Positions 1-12,202 of a stretch of 64,000 bases of DNA are shown piece after piece. The stretch spans positions 14,256,198 to 14,320,197 of the forward strand of contig NC_087377.1 of NCBI RefSeq assembly GCF_963675165.1. Reading direction: 5' to 3'. Origin of the DNA: Halichondria panicea. Taxonomy: Eukaryota; Porifera; Demospongiae; Suberitida; Halichondriidae. Position 1 is the stretch's first letter. Every line of letters begins with the position of its first letter. Below the pieces are notes generated by a model that was given only the letters and a program-made list of their open reading frames with translations, searched no databases and was not told the DNA's origin. Made by a program: the position numbers and the translations under genes.

Positions 1-1551
1 CCTATCATAAATCCTGTTGGCACAATACCTGTCTTACTTTCACGTATCACACCTGGTGCTATGTACTACTTTGAGTTCTCAGTGTTGGTGAATGATACCT
101 TACTGATCACAGAGAGAATTGAGTACATTACAGAATCAGGAGGTACGGGAATGAAATTTTCTTGAGATAATGCCACTTTAATCAGCAAGATCTTGTCTCA
201 TAGACGTGTGCATGCTCATTTTATACTGCACACATGCACCTACAGAATTGTTTCAGTTGGGTGCAAGAGAAGGCGTCATAATTGCCATTGCATCAGTTTT
301 CTTAGGATGCTTTACTGTGCACACTATAATCATATTGTGCTTAAATAGTAAGTATATATATATATACGTTAATTTTTGTCACTCATCAGTATTGGCATAA
401 TAATAATAGTATTATAATAATTATTGCAGAGGGTCATCCTACAGTTTCCAGGTTCATTTCTAACAAACACATTCAATTCTTGATGACACTGATCCTCTTC
501 ATGTTCTTTATTGCGTGTGGAACTCTGTTGACAACCTTTGCGATTAATTCAAATGGTGCGTATTGGACTTGTGCCAACTCTCGTTTGCAATACTTTGTGT
601 GACATTGTTTTTAATACAGATGTGTGTTTATTGAATGAAGAAGTTCCCAACAAATTGCTTGATGCAATGTTAGTACTTTCATGTGTTGGGATAGGAATTC
701 TTCTCCTCTATTGGGTCTTTAGACGATATAAAATATATAGACAGCATACTAAAGGTAACTTAGAGAGAGTAATTAATATTGTATACATCTTTTCATGCAT
801 CTTATTTTGTGTATAGGAACCAAAAACAAGCTTGAAAACACGACGTATGTTCTTCCTATGTAGTACAGTTCATTATATTTTAATATAGGTCTCATTGCGA
901 CTATGCTCTTCATCCGAACACCTCTTCACAAAGAGCTCAATATAACGCTCAAGAGTCACCTGAGGTAATTAAATTGTGTTTCAAATTAAGACAATTTATT
1001 TTGCTATTCAGAAGACACCTGATTCTCAAGAGTGCCAACAATTGCATCCCGAAGGCGTTAATGAAATGGTTCCAATGCCTAAGAAGCCTTCGAATGGCAG
1101 CCAGCTAATGACGACACCTAGTAGGAAATGTCCACCCTCTACACTTCCCAAACAAAGAAAGTTAGGTCAGCATTCCAACACTGTTTTGTACGATGAGGTT
1201 GGTTTAGCGAAAATCAAAGGCAATGTCTCGGATATGACAGAAGTTGAGTTGAAAGCTAACGAGTCTTACGGGCACATAGACAAAAGGTTTTCAACTGCCA
1301 AGAACAACGTGACTGCTTGTCCATTATGTTCAACACCAGCCAGCAAAATCCAGCAAGATTTGTCATTAAGTCATCAGTACAGTGAGATTAAAGCGAAACC
1401 GAAGGGTGAGCATCCTGAGCTGAATGCTATTGAGCAGGAGCAGATAGAGTTGAAGTGTAATCAGTCGTATTGTCAGCTAACAAGTGCTGTGGGTCAGATA
1501 GGAGGATGTGAACCACTGCACGAGTACGACTATATATACGTGGACTCCTAA
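1..1551 (+). CDS. Three-TM receptor, 3' part (receptor A)
   Basis: Seven exons can be joined with consistent phases: 1-142, 246-347, 430-555, 620-754, 817-844, 889-964 and 1012-1551 (stop TAA 1549-1551); the 5' end lies before the window. The visible 382 residues start in an extracellular module of about 47 residues with an AMYYFEFSV core, matching the juxtamembrane module at 53.7-54.0 kb. Three separate exons then each encode one hydrophobic segment. The cytoplasmic tail of about 220 residues contains N-E-S-Y-G-H-I, N-Q-S-Y-C-Q-L and a terminal EYDYIYVDS. An odd number of TM segments behind a secreted ectodomain puts the tail inside the cell. A role in tyrosine-based signalling is inferred from the tail motifs; I do not recognise a named family. 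Exon lengths 126/135/28/76 recur almost exactly in the gene at 12.2-15.8 kb. Confidence 0.8.
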
Positions 1552-2992
1552 TAACGAGGGATAAGAACCACTGCACAAGCATATCATAAATGGCTATATA
1601 TACATAATTATAAACGAACGGCACCTATATATAGTAACTATATAGTTCATCACACACAATTTCATAAAGGATTGCAATTAATGTATAGCAAACTGAGTAT
1701 AATTCTGTCATCGTAACATCTGAGTGTATTGCATGTGTGTTATCATAATTATATTTGTTGGGAATAATTAAGCTGCTTAAAATAGTCCCTAGAATTCTTT
1801 AGATGTACAGTACAGTACTATGTTTAGCCAGCATTGTTTGTCCATTGCAGACACTCTCACACATGTACACACACCCTCACACCTTGTCATACGTTCACCA
1901 CACATGAACACGATAACATGTCTAATTGGGTTGGACGCAAGGAAACTGAGGCACCAACGTCCTGCAAAACAAAGATCAAACACATTATGCCCAAGAGAAA
2001 TGTCATGACTCACCATTTCTAGTAGGACTAAATATACTTTTTCAAACGAGCACTATGTGCTGGACTTTGTGCATGCATGGGTTTTTTCAGAGAAGGCTTT
2101 ACCCACTTCCCTGAGTGAAGTGCGGCCTGGGATCGAGGCTAATCACATTATGGCTATAATGCCATTGACCCACTGTGTATTAGTAAAACCAGTAGGCTTT
2201 ACATAGGATTGGCAGTGGGTTTGCCTGTGTTTAGCAATATTTCAATTATTTTGACTCATGTTCAAACTGTTCTATCTCTGCAGGGAAAGGCCACATCAAG
2301 AAACTGAATGGACAGATAGTTTATTTAGCCTTTTCTCTCTTTGTATCTCTCATTTCATAATCCATGAACGTTTTAAATGTATGAATATTGTCATTTTTAA
2401 AATTGCACTATTTCGACGTTTCACCGCTCTCTGTCTGACTGACTAAGTAAGTAAGTGAGTGAGTAAGTAAGTTTCTTGCCCAGCATTTACTCCAAGTACA
2501 GCCATCTCCAGGACATTCTGCACAGGGTTTCCAAACGACTACAACCTGGATTACAAAGCGCTTCTTCAGATTTGCGATTGCTTCCACAAGGCAGATGACC
2601 TCTCAGTCTCTATTTCTCTTACCTAGACAATTCCGCCATCTTTAATGACTCAGCAATTGCGTTGTGGCCAAATAATAGATAGGCGTGGCTAAGAAACCCT
2701 GTGTCTAAAATCAGTGCTGCTTTTCCAGAGCCTGGAGGTGTTGCTTTTCTTCACACTGTTCAGCTCTAGCTCCCTTTCTCTGACAAGCATGCTATATGCA
2801 CTTGCTATATATATCATGCTCTTAAAATGGCTGTCATTTAATACTGATTCACAAATTCAACATAATTATCAAGCAATATTACTATAATTATTAGTCCAGA
2901 GATCATTCGAGAAGATATCTGATTAGTCCTGTCTTCTCTTCTTGAACTTCTGTACTGCCTCTTGACGTTCCACTTGTATTGAAAAAGAAGGG
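1552..2992. other. Intergenic, no gene seen
   Basis: There is no ORF with recognisable homology or a plausible splice chain. Around 2100-2150 lies a fragment (ACTTCCCTGAGTGAAGTGCG) whose reverse complement recurs near 10570, so it is repeat-derived. Short AT-rich tracts fill the rest. Confidence 0.5.
2443..2473. repeat. AAGT/GAGT microsatellite
   Basis: About seven tandem tetranucleotides of type AAGT with GAGT variants are directly visible. No function is implied. Confidence 0.8.
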
Positions 2993-3530
2993 AATCCGAC
3001 TAGAAAAACATTTGCAATGTGAAAAATTGCTAGGATTGGCCAGGGGAACCACAAAAAAGCGTGGAAACAAGAAATCCGACGAGAGCATAACTCCAATCCG
3101 TTACAACGTCATGAACATGTACAATACATAGTATATAGACTGTGTTCCAGATCCATCTCTACCAGCTTCCATCCACCACATCATTCCATGCAAGTCACCA
3201 GTACGGTCCGTGCATGTTACTACGCATGGATGGACTGTGTGTACCTGTGCTCAATACTGCATGTATTAGGAACATCAATTCATCACAAATCATCATGATT
3301 ATATGCGCACATTCCAAAATGGATGTATAATAAAAGGATTGGTCATCACCCCACCAGTAAAAATTGCGTATTTATATTATAATTAGGAAAACAACCAGTA
3401 CATGTGATTGACGTTGTAACGGATTGGAGTTAGCTCTCGTCGGATTTCTTGTTTCCACGCTTTTTTGTGGTTCCCCTGGCCAATCCTATAGCAATTTTTC
3501 ACATTGCAAATGTTTTTCTAGTCGGATATA
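2993..3530. mobile_element. Foldback/MITE-like element with long inverted repeats
   Basis: The arms at about 2995-3112 and 3408-3526 are near-perfect reverse complements for about 115 bp, starting with TCCGACTAGAAAAAC at the outer ends. The roughly 300-bp centre has no coding capacity. This is the structure of a non-autonomous DNA transposon or foldback element. No clear target duplication was found, so the superfamily is open. Confidence 0.75.
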
Positions 3531-3984
3531 ATATAGCATTAGGCCTTGGTTAAATATCTGTAGAGTTGGACTCTCAGTACTATATACATAAATAAGAGAG
3601 ATATTCAAGCGCAAGTTGAGACCTTTCATAAGTATATCAGTCAGTCCACTCACACAATGCATGTGTATAGCTAGGGTCCTGCTATTTTCATTCTGCTGAG
3701 GTCACTTCTGCCCTTAGGTATGCACACGTACTAGGACACATGAGCTTGCATGCTTGAGACCATTCATATTGCAAGAACGTTCGGAATAGACTCAGGAACT
3801 GGTGATGTTGAAAACATCGAAGTGCACCAGTTTTTTAGTTTATCACCTGCAATGACTCAATTGCATGTTATATATAAGAGCCTCCCTCATTCAACTGCCT
3901 GGTAAAGATTCCCTCCATTACAGAGAGATTGACTCGGATCTCATCGGCAAGGCTATTTCACACCCCTTCCCTTTGAAATATGAG

Positions 3985-4385
3985 ACAGTGGGCATTCAAA
4001 TCTCAATCATCACACTGATTCTCCTGCATGGTCGGCATCCTGTTTATTTGATGTGGCACTCTGTTGACAACCTTTGTGTATAATGGTATATTGAATTGGT
4101 ATACCAACTTACATGTTTTCTTTTCATATAGATGTGTGTTTCACAAACTAACAAGTTCCCAACAGCTTGATGCACTGTGTTATTAACTTCGTATAGCATC
4201 TTAATGGGTCTCAGTGGGATACAAAGTTTATAAAAACAGCTAGAGTAAACAAAAGGTAAGTAAACCATTTACATTGGAAGGTTGTTTATCTGTTGATTGT
4301 GTGACATGCAATAGGTCTGGTTGCGATATAACAATCGTCAGAACAGCAAATCACAGAAATGTAATATCCAAGAATCGTCAGAGGT
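3985..4385 (+). pseudogene. Degenerate copy of the TM2-TM3 region of receptor A
   Basis: The segment ending ACTCTGTTGACAACCTTTG (about 4050-4078) matches the TM2 exon end of the gene at 430-555. A further piece with its own TATAG acceptor (about 4126-4255) matches the 620-754 exon (GATGTGTGTTT, AAGTTCCCAACA). A third piece, about 4312-4383, matches the 889-964 tail exon. All carry indels and stops. Exon order and introns are kept, so this is a genomic duplication rather than a retrocopy. It is a relic of the receptor cluster. Confidence 0.7.
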
Positions 4386-5824
4386 TTTTGCCTTAGCCAT
4401 GAAGATTGTGTTTACAGTGTCGAGGATACAAAGAAATGCATTAATGTGTACCAGGCCATGAATTTTTATAATTTAATTATAGCCTCCGACTTTAACCATT
4501 AATTTTACCAGCTGAATGATTGTGAAAAAACTTCAATCTCTGCATACTACCTCGTCCGATTCATGTGCAGATTTCTACAACAAGCAGCCCCTGATAAAAT
4601 TAATTATGCTATCTTCTCCCATTATTCTATTCTTGAAAAATGTGCCTATTATTCTCGGAATAAAAAATCTGCATAAAAAATATGTGTGACATAATAATTA
4701 TAGACAAAATTAAGACCAAGACATAAACACAGCACACAACTGACACATGCACGACATAATTTTCTCTAATTATCTTTGCTGACTTGTAATTCACCTTTTT
4801 GCAATGAAAACGTCGTTATACATGCAATGATCTTTACCAAAAGTGGACATTGATGCCTTTATATACACATAATTATTCCGATCATAATTTGTCAGGGCCT
4901 AGCTGTCACCCACTGACCTCAATTTTCAGGTCCCTTTTTCCTATTGGTAACCCAATCCCACCACATGTCATCCAACACCCTAGTAAAATCCCTCCCCTTT
5001 TCATAATGACCGGAATGTGCAGGGATTCTTGATATTTTCGGCAGCCTCAGAGTATTCTTGAAGCAGCTGCATGATGACACGTATATATCAGGACATGGGA
5101 GATCGAACCCCAGTTAAGGAGGGCTTTTGCGCCCTCTTAAAATTCCTCCATACACGTTTGGGCAAGAGGACGCGCCAAAACGCGGGAGAATAATTACACT
5201 TCACTACACGTGGTGATTTTAGCAATTAACTTTGTGCACTCTCTGCATGTGCCACATCAGATGGACGCAGTGCAGACCACGCATGTTTGACTATCGAGTC
5301 AATGGGGTTAATTAAGGCCATCAAACAGACGTGGCACACAGGATGACTTTATGGGAAACTTGAAGAGGTAATACTATAATTATATCACGTACACACCAGA
5401 ACTCCGTCAATTTCCATTCAAGAGTATATAAAGCTGGATAATGTTGAGTTGTATAATTATGTATTCGCATTGATAGAAACATTGCAGCTATAAGGGTGTA
5501 CTGATTGTAAATTCAGTATACTTGTGACACAATGTACTGTGTGCATGTACGTGATACCACTTCACTATTATTAGTGCATGTTTGTCATAATAATAATATC
5601 TCAACTTATCTACACTTTGCTATTGAGACTAGTGATCAATTTAAAAGTACGCAGTAATTATGATAATCAATTACGTTACATTGATTGTATGCATGAGTGC
5701 AAGAAGGGTTGTATAATTGGAAGTGTGATATACACATACTGTTACAAAATATCCGATAAGGTTCAACGTTGTGATACTGCACTAAACTGACATGCTTGCA
5801 TGTGCTAGATCTAAATGGGAGACT
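4386..5824. other. Intergenic, no gene seen
   Basis: AT-rich sequence with no supportable gene. A short stretch near 4615-4690 contains CCTATTATTC motifs also found in the hAT-type MITE at 30.5 kb and near 7.9 and 20.45 kb, so it is probably a MITE fragment. Confidence 0.5.
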
Positions 5825-7360
5825 CTATTTGCAAGATTGAAGCAGTTCATTGTCAATGTAATCGTACTCCACTTTATCCTCTGGGTCAGTGGATACTCTT
5901 GCCAAACCATACGACTGATTCGCTTCCATGTTCATCTTGCCTCTTCTAGCTCCACTTCTTTTCAAAATTCCCACTTTATCGTAAGATAGGTTAGCTTTTA
6001 ATCTCATTTCTTCATCTGGTCGGGAACGTTCTTTCTTTGGCTTTCCATAAGACTCGTTAGGAATTGGTTCCTTTGAACTTACACTCGACTTTGTATAAAC
6101 ACTACTGCCTATTATTGGATCATCGGCTTCACAATAAGAGTGAGTCAGGTCTTCATTTTGCTGTGCTGTTTCTGGATTCGAATAGATAACCTCCCGATAA
6201 ATTTCCCTTGATTCTTGTATTCGTATCTCCGGTGCATCCTCTCTCGGTTGCACTCCAGACTCAGTTTCGCTTTTCAATTTTATGATGAGTAATTTTTTCA
6301 GCACAATATAGTATGTACCAACTCCCGTGACGAAACCGAGTACCAAAGAGAATATGAATACAACAACAGTAGTTGCTACGGTCACTCCGATAGATATACC
6401 ATTGGAACTGCTGTGTGTCACTGAAATTACAGCTGATGTAAAGGCTCATGCATTAATAGAACTCACCTATAAAAATATTATGTAGGACAGGATCACTTCT
6501 CCCCACGTCGTTGATAGCTTGGAGCTCCAACACGTAGTTACCATCTCTGGAAAGCGGGACAGTGAATGTGACGCTGCACACCATTGTACAGGTACCACTA
6601 TTAGTAGTTGAGATGTGATGATAATCATTCCCAGTTAGGGTGGCCTCATAGCGTATTTGTCGTCTAGAAGCAGGGCATGCCACAACCTGTGATTGACAAT
6701 CATGCATGGATCAGATAAGGTATAAATGTATAGCCCCTGGCCCAGTATTGCATGGTAAAAATGGTATGGCTTACTGGTGGTTCCCATGAAACTGTCAGCA
6801 TAACAGAAGCAGAAGATTTAAAGGATTTGACAATATTGATTTATTGAGGGTCTTCTGATAATGCCTGTTGCCTTACCTGAACATCAATTGTGATTGTCTG
6901 GTGCGTTACCGGATTGCCGCATCTGATTTCATTAATATGCTGCTCCTCAAGCTCTGAGATGTTGAGGGTAAGAGTTGAAGAAAAGTTTCCGAAATTCCGT
7001 TGATCACTCTGCAAAACTGAGCTCAACTCAACAGAAATAAAGGCTGGATTTGATACAGTTTGAGTAGAAATCATACTGTCAGGATAGAATGAATGAATTT
7101 CTTCTTTAGTGACATTGTAACTCCAACGCAAACTAGTGAGATCCACTCCCTCACAAAACAGTCTGACAGTTCCAGGACAGTGTTCACCAACCAGATTCAC
7201 TCCTCCCTCTACAGTCAGAGAAACACCTGCAACATGACTACATGCACTCAATGTTGCATAGCAAATCATGAAAACATGCAGGGATCTTACTAATTGCTCC
7301 GCTTTGTCCAACAGTGAAACACAGTAAGACAACACTCATTACCAAGTGAAATACTGCCAT
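5825..7360 (-). CDS. Ig-domain single-TM receptor with NxSY tail (receptor B)
   Basis: Exon 1 (7291-7360) encodes a 23-residue signal peptide rich in V and L. Exon 2 (7226 down to 6877, or to 6775 with a second donor) encodes an Ig-like domain with cysteines about 46 residues apart. Exon 3 (6467-6686) encodes an FN3-like half. Exon 4 (5825-6420) encodes one TM segment and a tail of about 150 residues. The tail holds PNESYG, ANLSYDKV, ANQSYGLA and EYDYIDNELL, echoing receptor A. With the 6775 donor, exon 2 has an in-frame TAA at 6841-6843. The strong donor at 6876/6875 joins exon 3 in phase 0 and skips it, giving about 411 residues. A cell-surface signalling role is inferred. The Ig module is closely related to those at 45.5 kb and 23.9 kb. 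Confidence 0.75.
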
Positions 7361-8052
7361 CCTATTAATATAATAGCTACTTGCAATTGAGGCAGAACAA
7401 TAATGGCTATTACTATGATTCTCCCAAATTATTTTACTAAAAACAAATATACATCACTATAGTGCAGTCTCTCATACTTCAATTCACATGTTGATGTGGA
7501 CTAGATCTATTTGAATACAATGTTATCAGTTGCACAACATTGCTTTCTATGTACCTGGTTATAGTGTTCAGTTAACTTTATATTTCATAATCAGGATCAC
7601 CTGGAGAGTAGGTCTTACGTTAGCTTGCCCTTCAGATTCCAGTAGATAAAGTATAAGCCCTGATAAATAATGCTCGGAATAATCTGGAATGTAATAGCAT
7701 GAATAGTATAAATTTGTCCTCTTTCTTCCTACAGTGGATTGCAACCTTTCTCTTGTGAGATTTGATGCTTGAGGCAAGGCTTGCATATGAGCATGAGGAG
7801 CTTTGAAGACTTCAAATTAGATGATCTTGCTGTTATAGTATTTAGAGCATTCTGCACATGCGCAATAGTGTTTTGCGGTTAATTTTGCCTATTATTCAAG
7901 ATGCTGCCTATTATTCAAAATATTATTCAAGTGTATAATTAGCTCAGGCCTAGCATTGAGCGTGAACAAAAACTTAGCCAACAAGTTCGCTTGAATGAAA
8001 TCCATCGCTAAACGAAAAGGCACCCAAAAAACCTGATAATCGAGTAGTAATC
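7361..8052. other. Intergenic, upstream of receptor B
   Basis: Presumably holds the promoter of the - strand receptor, but no core promoter element can be assigned with confidence. A CCTATTATTC-type MITE fragment lies at about 7880-7925. Confidence 0.4.
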
Positions 8053-8054
8053 TA

Positions 8055-8465
8055 TGAGGTGCCGTTTGTGTCAAAACTATGTAAAAGTGAGACATATATA
8101 TATGTCCATGGGTATTTATAAATGTCCATGGATATTTATATATATCCACAGGTATTTATAAATACCCATGGACATATAATAAATACCCATGGACATTTAT
8201 AAATACCCATGGACATTTATATATACCCATGGACATTTATATATACCCATGGACATTTATATATACCCATTGGACATATATAAATACCCATGGACATATA
8301 TAAATGTCTATGGGTATTTATAAATACCTGTGGACATTTATAAATGTCTACGGGTATTTATAAATACCCGTGGATATATATAAATACCCATGGACATTTA
8401 TAAATACCCATGGACATATTATATATGTCTCACTTTTACATAGTTTTGACACAAACGGCACCTCA
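8055..8465. mobile_element. TA-flanked MITE with an internal palindromic minisatellite
   Basis: Terminal inverted repeats of about 44 bp begin TGAGGTGCCGTTTGTGTCAA at 8055 and end with its complement at 8465; each outer end abuts a TA dinucleotide (8053-8054 and 8466-8467). The interior is a tandem array of roughly 20-24 bp units alternating ACCCATGGACAT with its complement and TTTATAAAT spacers, each unit itself partly palindromic. Perfect TIRs plus a TA target site fit the Tc1/mariner-type superfamily. It has no coding capacity. Confidence 0.8.
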
Positions 8466-8478
8466 TACCTTTGAAGTA

Positions 8479-8943
8479 TTACTCAATAAACATTATGATA
8501 ACAGTAATAAGTATAACACACACCATTTCCTCTACATCCTTGGATGAGTCCATGCCATATGAACCTCTCATTGATACGATGCAGGTTCTTTTGATTCCCA
8601 TGTGACCAACTGTTGGTTCGATACGTGATGCTTGAAGAATTCTTAGTTGTTCACTCCGATCTCTTATATATCTCACCTCAACTGTACTCTGTGCATAAAG
8701 TAGATACACGTGCATTGAAACATTCTAATTTACCTTCTTTACTTTCTTCAATTAGAATAGGTCTCCATTCTCTACAGCAAATTTCTTGGCCTTTCTTCTA
8801 ACTGATCTCTTCTTGTCTGCACTTGCTTCCACTGGATACCTGACTTCATTTATGTAATTATATACTGCATCAAGCAGGTTGTCTTCAGCACTCATACTCT
8901 GTGCTTCTGATTCTGAACACTCTGCAGCTGCAATATCTTCCAT
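8479..8943 (-). pseudogene. Ty3/gypsy integrase N-terminal remnant
   Basis: Two - strand reading frames (8752-8943 and 8479-8715) resemble the start of a retroelement integrase: a basic stretch KKFAVENGDLF, then RILQASRIEPTVGHMGIKRT, where the H begins the HHCC zinc-binding motif, then KDVEEM. The second zinc cysteines are lost and the frames are broken. This is a remnant and is not expected to be active. Confidence 0.6.
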
Positions 8944-9061
8944 CTTGGTCCAATGGGCTTCAGCAATCTTACTCTGTCAATCTGTGCTTCTTATTCTGAC
9001 TGTATATACCTAGCACTCTGCAGCTGCATTATCTTCATCTCTTTGGCTACACAGATCAAGT

Positions 9062-10390
9062 GTGGCGGACCATTTTTGGCGCATGCGGACAAACTTTGTG
9101 AATGAAAAAGCGAAGGTATGGTGTGAAGAAATTGTGAAGCTTTTAGAAATTGCCGATAGTCAACTACATGCTGTCTACGCCTCAATGACACATGGATTCA
9201 CCAGCAAATGGGCGTACCTCACTAGAACAAGTCCAAACATATCATGCTTTTAAACCCCCTAGAGCAAACCATTAGGTGTCGCCTAATCCCAAAACTCACT
9301 GGAAGAGAAGCCCCCAACGACACAGAAAGACAATTGTTCGCATTACCAACAAGACTTGGTGGGTTAAACCTCCCTGACCCTGCCGCAACAGCCGGAGAAC
9401 AGTTTATTATGTCTAAGTCAATTACAAAACTCCTTGTGGATCTTATAGTAGCAAAGAACATCACGTACCCGTACGACACTCTTGTGGAACAAATGGAGGA
9501 AAAAATAAGTGTCAGAGAGAAAAGAGGTGAACATGCAAAACAATCTGCAATTATGGTTAGAGATTCCCTGCCTTAACCTCAACAACTAGCGATGGACCTT
9601 GGGAGCGAGAAAGGTGCCTCAAGCTGGCTATCTGCTTTACCATTGGAAGAGCACAAATTTACCCTACACAAAACTGCCTTTCGTGACGCAATAGCCCTGA
9701 GGTATGGTTGGCCCCCAGCAAACACACCATCCCACTGTGTTTGTGGACAGACGTTCTCCATTCAACACGCTCTCTCATGCCCCAGAGGAGGCTACCCCAG
9801 TATAAGGCACAATGAACTGAGAGACATCACTGCCTCTCTGCTGAAAGAAACCTGCCACTGTGTCGCAACAGAACCTACCCTACAACCAGTGACAAGTGAA
9901 ACCTTTGAAGGCGCCTCAACAAATAAACAGGATGGTGCCCGCCTTGACGTGGTGGTGGACGGATTCTGGGGAAGTACCTTTGAAACTTGAGAACGTACCT
10001 AGATGTGAGGGTATATTCAACCCCCTGGCCCCCTCTAACCAAAAGCGCTCCATGTCCGCCACATACAGGAGCCACGAAAAAGAAAAGAAAAGGCAATACG
10101 AACAAAGAGTCCGTGAGATAGAACACTCCTCATTCTCCCCCCTCGTGTTTTCGTTGACCGGAGGACTGGCCCCAATCGCAACCACTTTCTATAAAAGACT
10201 TGCCTCCCAATTATCAGAAAAGTGGAAACAACCCTATGGCCCCACGATGCGCTGGCTGAGATGCCGTATCTCCTTCTCCCTATTGAGATCATGCATCATG
10301 TGAGCAAGGTCATCCGCAAACAGCTTCAACGACCAGCTCGCAGCAACGATAGACCTGACAATTGCTGACACCAACCTTAACTAACTCCTC
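9062..10390 (+). pseudogene. Non-LTR retrotransposon 3' fragment with CCHC and nuclease-like end
   Basis: Successive broken frames (9062-9253, 9244-9576, 9592-9990, 9986-10303) align with the - strand element at 26.5-28.8 kb. Visible motifs are a zinc-knuckle-like C-V-C-G-x6-H-A-L-S-C at about 9739-9780, RHNELRD, then ARLDV and, after a frameshift near 9988, YLDVRVFNP. A CCHC knuckle followed by a (R/P)D...DV core resembles LINEs with a restriction-like endonuclease at the C-terminus (R2/CRE type); that assignment is inference. A stop at about 9574 and the frameshift show it is dead. Confidence 0.7.
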
Positions 10391-11159
10391 AAATCATTAT
10401 CAACTAATCAAGGTGGCAAGGTTAATATGGGAATGAACTGGAGCCAAGTACTGAGCTGCAAATCGCCCAAATGTAGAAGTACACAATGGGTTGTTACTGT
10501 GACTGTCTGTGGGCTTTATTCAGCAACAGAACAGTGGCAGCAACAGCTGTAGTTTATTTGCTATTGCCGCTGCATACCTAGCCTCGATCCCGCACTTCAC
10601 TCAGGGAAGTGGAATGAAGGCCAGTGAAGGAGGCTACTGCATACCACGAATTGCAAGGAGACAATTATTTGGATCACATCATCCCAAAATGAGGCACCAC
10701 CTTGTACGTTGTTTTGATGAAGAAGATTTTTGAAGTGAGTAGCCATGCACAAGAGATTTTCCAGCATTGTAATTACTATAATTATACTGCCCTTGTCTCC
10801 ACCCTGACTCTTACGATGAAATGATACAGTGTGATACGTGCAACTTGTGGTATCATTATACGTATTAAAGTATCTCCACTTGCAGAATATAATAGCTATA
10901 GCTAGTTGTAGATCTAAATAGAATTAATTTTAGGCTGCTTTCGTTATCTTCCACTGCTGTTTTTGTTTTTCATAATAATTATTTGCACTGTATTGTTTTT
11001 GTTTTTCGTGCACTGTAAAAAAAAATTATCACTTGTAACAGGTCTCTCACAGATATATAACAGTCTTGAACTTGATTGTGTGTATATAGTGCAGTCTTTT
11101 GAGGTCTGGATGTACTTAGTAGCCCTCGACCTCCGCTGAAATCTCTCAAAGTTAAATTT

Positions 11160-11330
11160 AAGGGGGAGTCATTTTTTCCAGGGGGAAGTCATTCGTGACT
11201 AGGAGTCAATGACTGCCGGGGGAGTCATTTATTCCTAGGCATGAGTGACCGGGGGTCAGTGCACTGGTAACTATAGGTATATAGGACTGAGTGACCGGGA
11301 GTCATTATTTGGGGGAGTCACTCGCGCCTA
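11160..11330. repeat. Degenerate GGGGAGTCA repeat cluster
   Basis: About eight variants of GGGGGAGTCA(T/C)T, AGTGACCGGGGGTCA and GACTAGGAGTCA occur within 170 bp. TGACTCC/GGAGTCA resembles an AP-1-like half palindrome, but there is no further evidence of a regulatory role. It may simply be a minisatellite. Confidence 0.5.
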
Positions 11331-11369
11331 TGACAACGGTATATACCATTGCTGTATTCTAGAAGAGAA

Positions 11370-11440
11370 AATTGGAGGAACAAAGAAAGAAAGAAGGAAA
11401 CTTTGTCTCTTCCTTCTTTCTTTCTTTGTTCCTCCAATTA
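11370..11440. repeat. Near-perfect hairpin palindrome
   Basis: Two arms of about 29 bp (start ATTGGAGGAACAAAGAAAG) are separated by roughly 10 bp and are exact reverse complements. The arms are purine-rich on one side and pyrimidine-rich on the other. It may be the collapsed core of a foldback element. Confidence 0.7.
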
Positions 11441-12202
11441 GTCCCGTATTTGAACTATGCCAAAGAACAGAAAAGGAGAGGCTGCGAAGGAGGCTAGCAG
11501 CTGTATTCACAACTATATGTTGATAATATCTCAGCAAGTTTAGACTAGATATCTAGTGTGAACAGCTTGCGTAAAAATTCAAAGATAGCTCATTCTGAAT
11601 AGTCTCTGTGGTTGGTGGAACTCATGGCTGCATATCTCCAGATGTGAAAGGAACCAGTGACTCAGTGCCTAAACCGGTATCAACTGACTAGTGCATCTGA
11701 TGCATGTGCATGCTTAGCAGCAAGCTAGAAGGCTTGAAGTCATTCATAATGTGTTCTATGCTATTGCCAAGTTGTGTATTTATGTTAAAGTTTGTGTATA
11801 TTAAACTGCTTTGCAAATACCATTCTGGCATTCATTTGTATGGCATTTACCTTGACTCGATATGTTGTTATTCAGTTAATTGTTCACCAATTTTTAGCTT
11901 GCTACGTCGATGGTGAACAGCTTTCTCAAAAATTCGCAATCATTTAACACAACTTTATGCTTGTTTGACCCAAATTTAAAGTGTTTATCGTATATTAAAC
12001 TGTCTTCTTATTACACATTTCAACTTAGATATATATAGCTCTATTTTTATCAGAAACAAAGTAAAACTGTTAAAATTCTCATTAATATATTCATGAGGCA
12101 ACTTGTAGCACTTCCTGTCTTACAACATTTGGGGTCTTAGGGCAGACTGTTTAATTTTTACCAATCAAGGAAGAAAGGAGGACTGAGTCTGAGAAGAACA
12201 TT

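Larger units (their letters stand above)
10391..12202. other. Intergenic with simple repeats
   Basis: No gene is supported. Contents are a repeat-derived piece at 10570-10620, a GGGGGAGTCATT-like cluster at 11160-11330, and a hairpin at 11370-11440. Confidence 0.5.

Noticed and set aside
5040-5210. Possible tRNA-like or SINE promoter boxes (GATCGAACCCC)
   Set aside because: No cloverleaf could be folded by eye and no matching A-box at the right distance was seen.
9875-10292. Overlapping - strand frames in the LINE fragment
   Set aside because: They are shadows of the + strand LINE frame, which carries the knuckle and DVRVFNP motifs.
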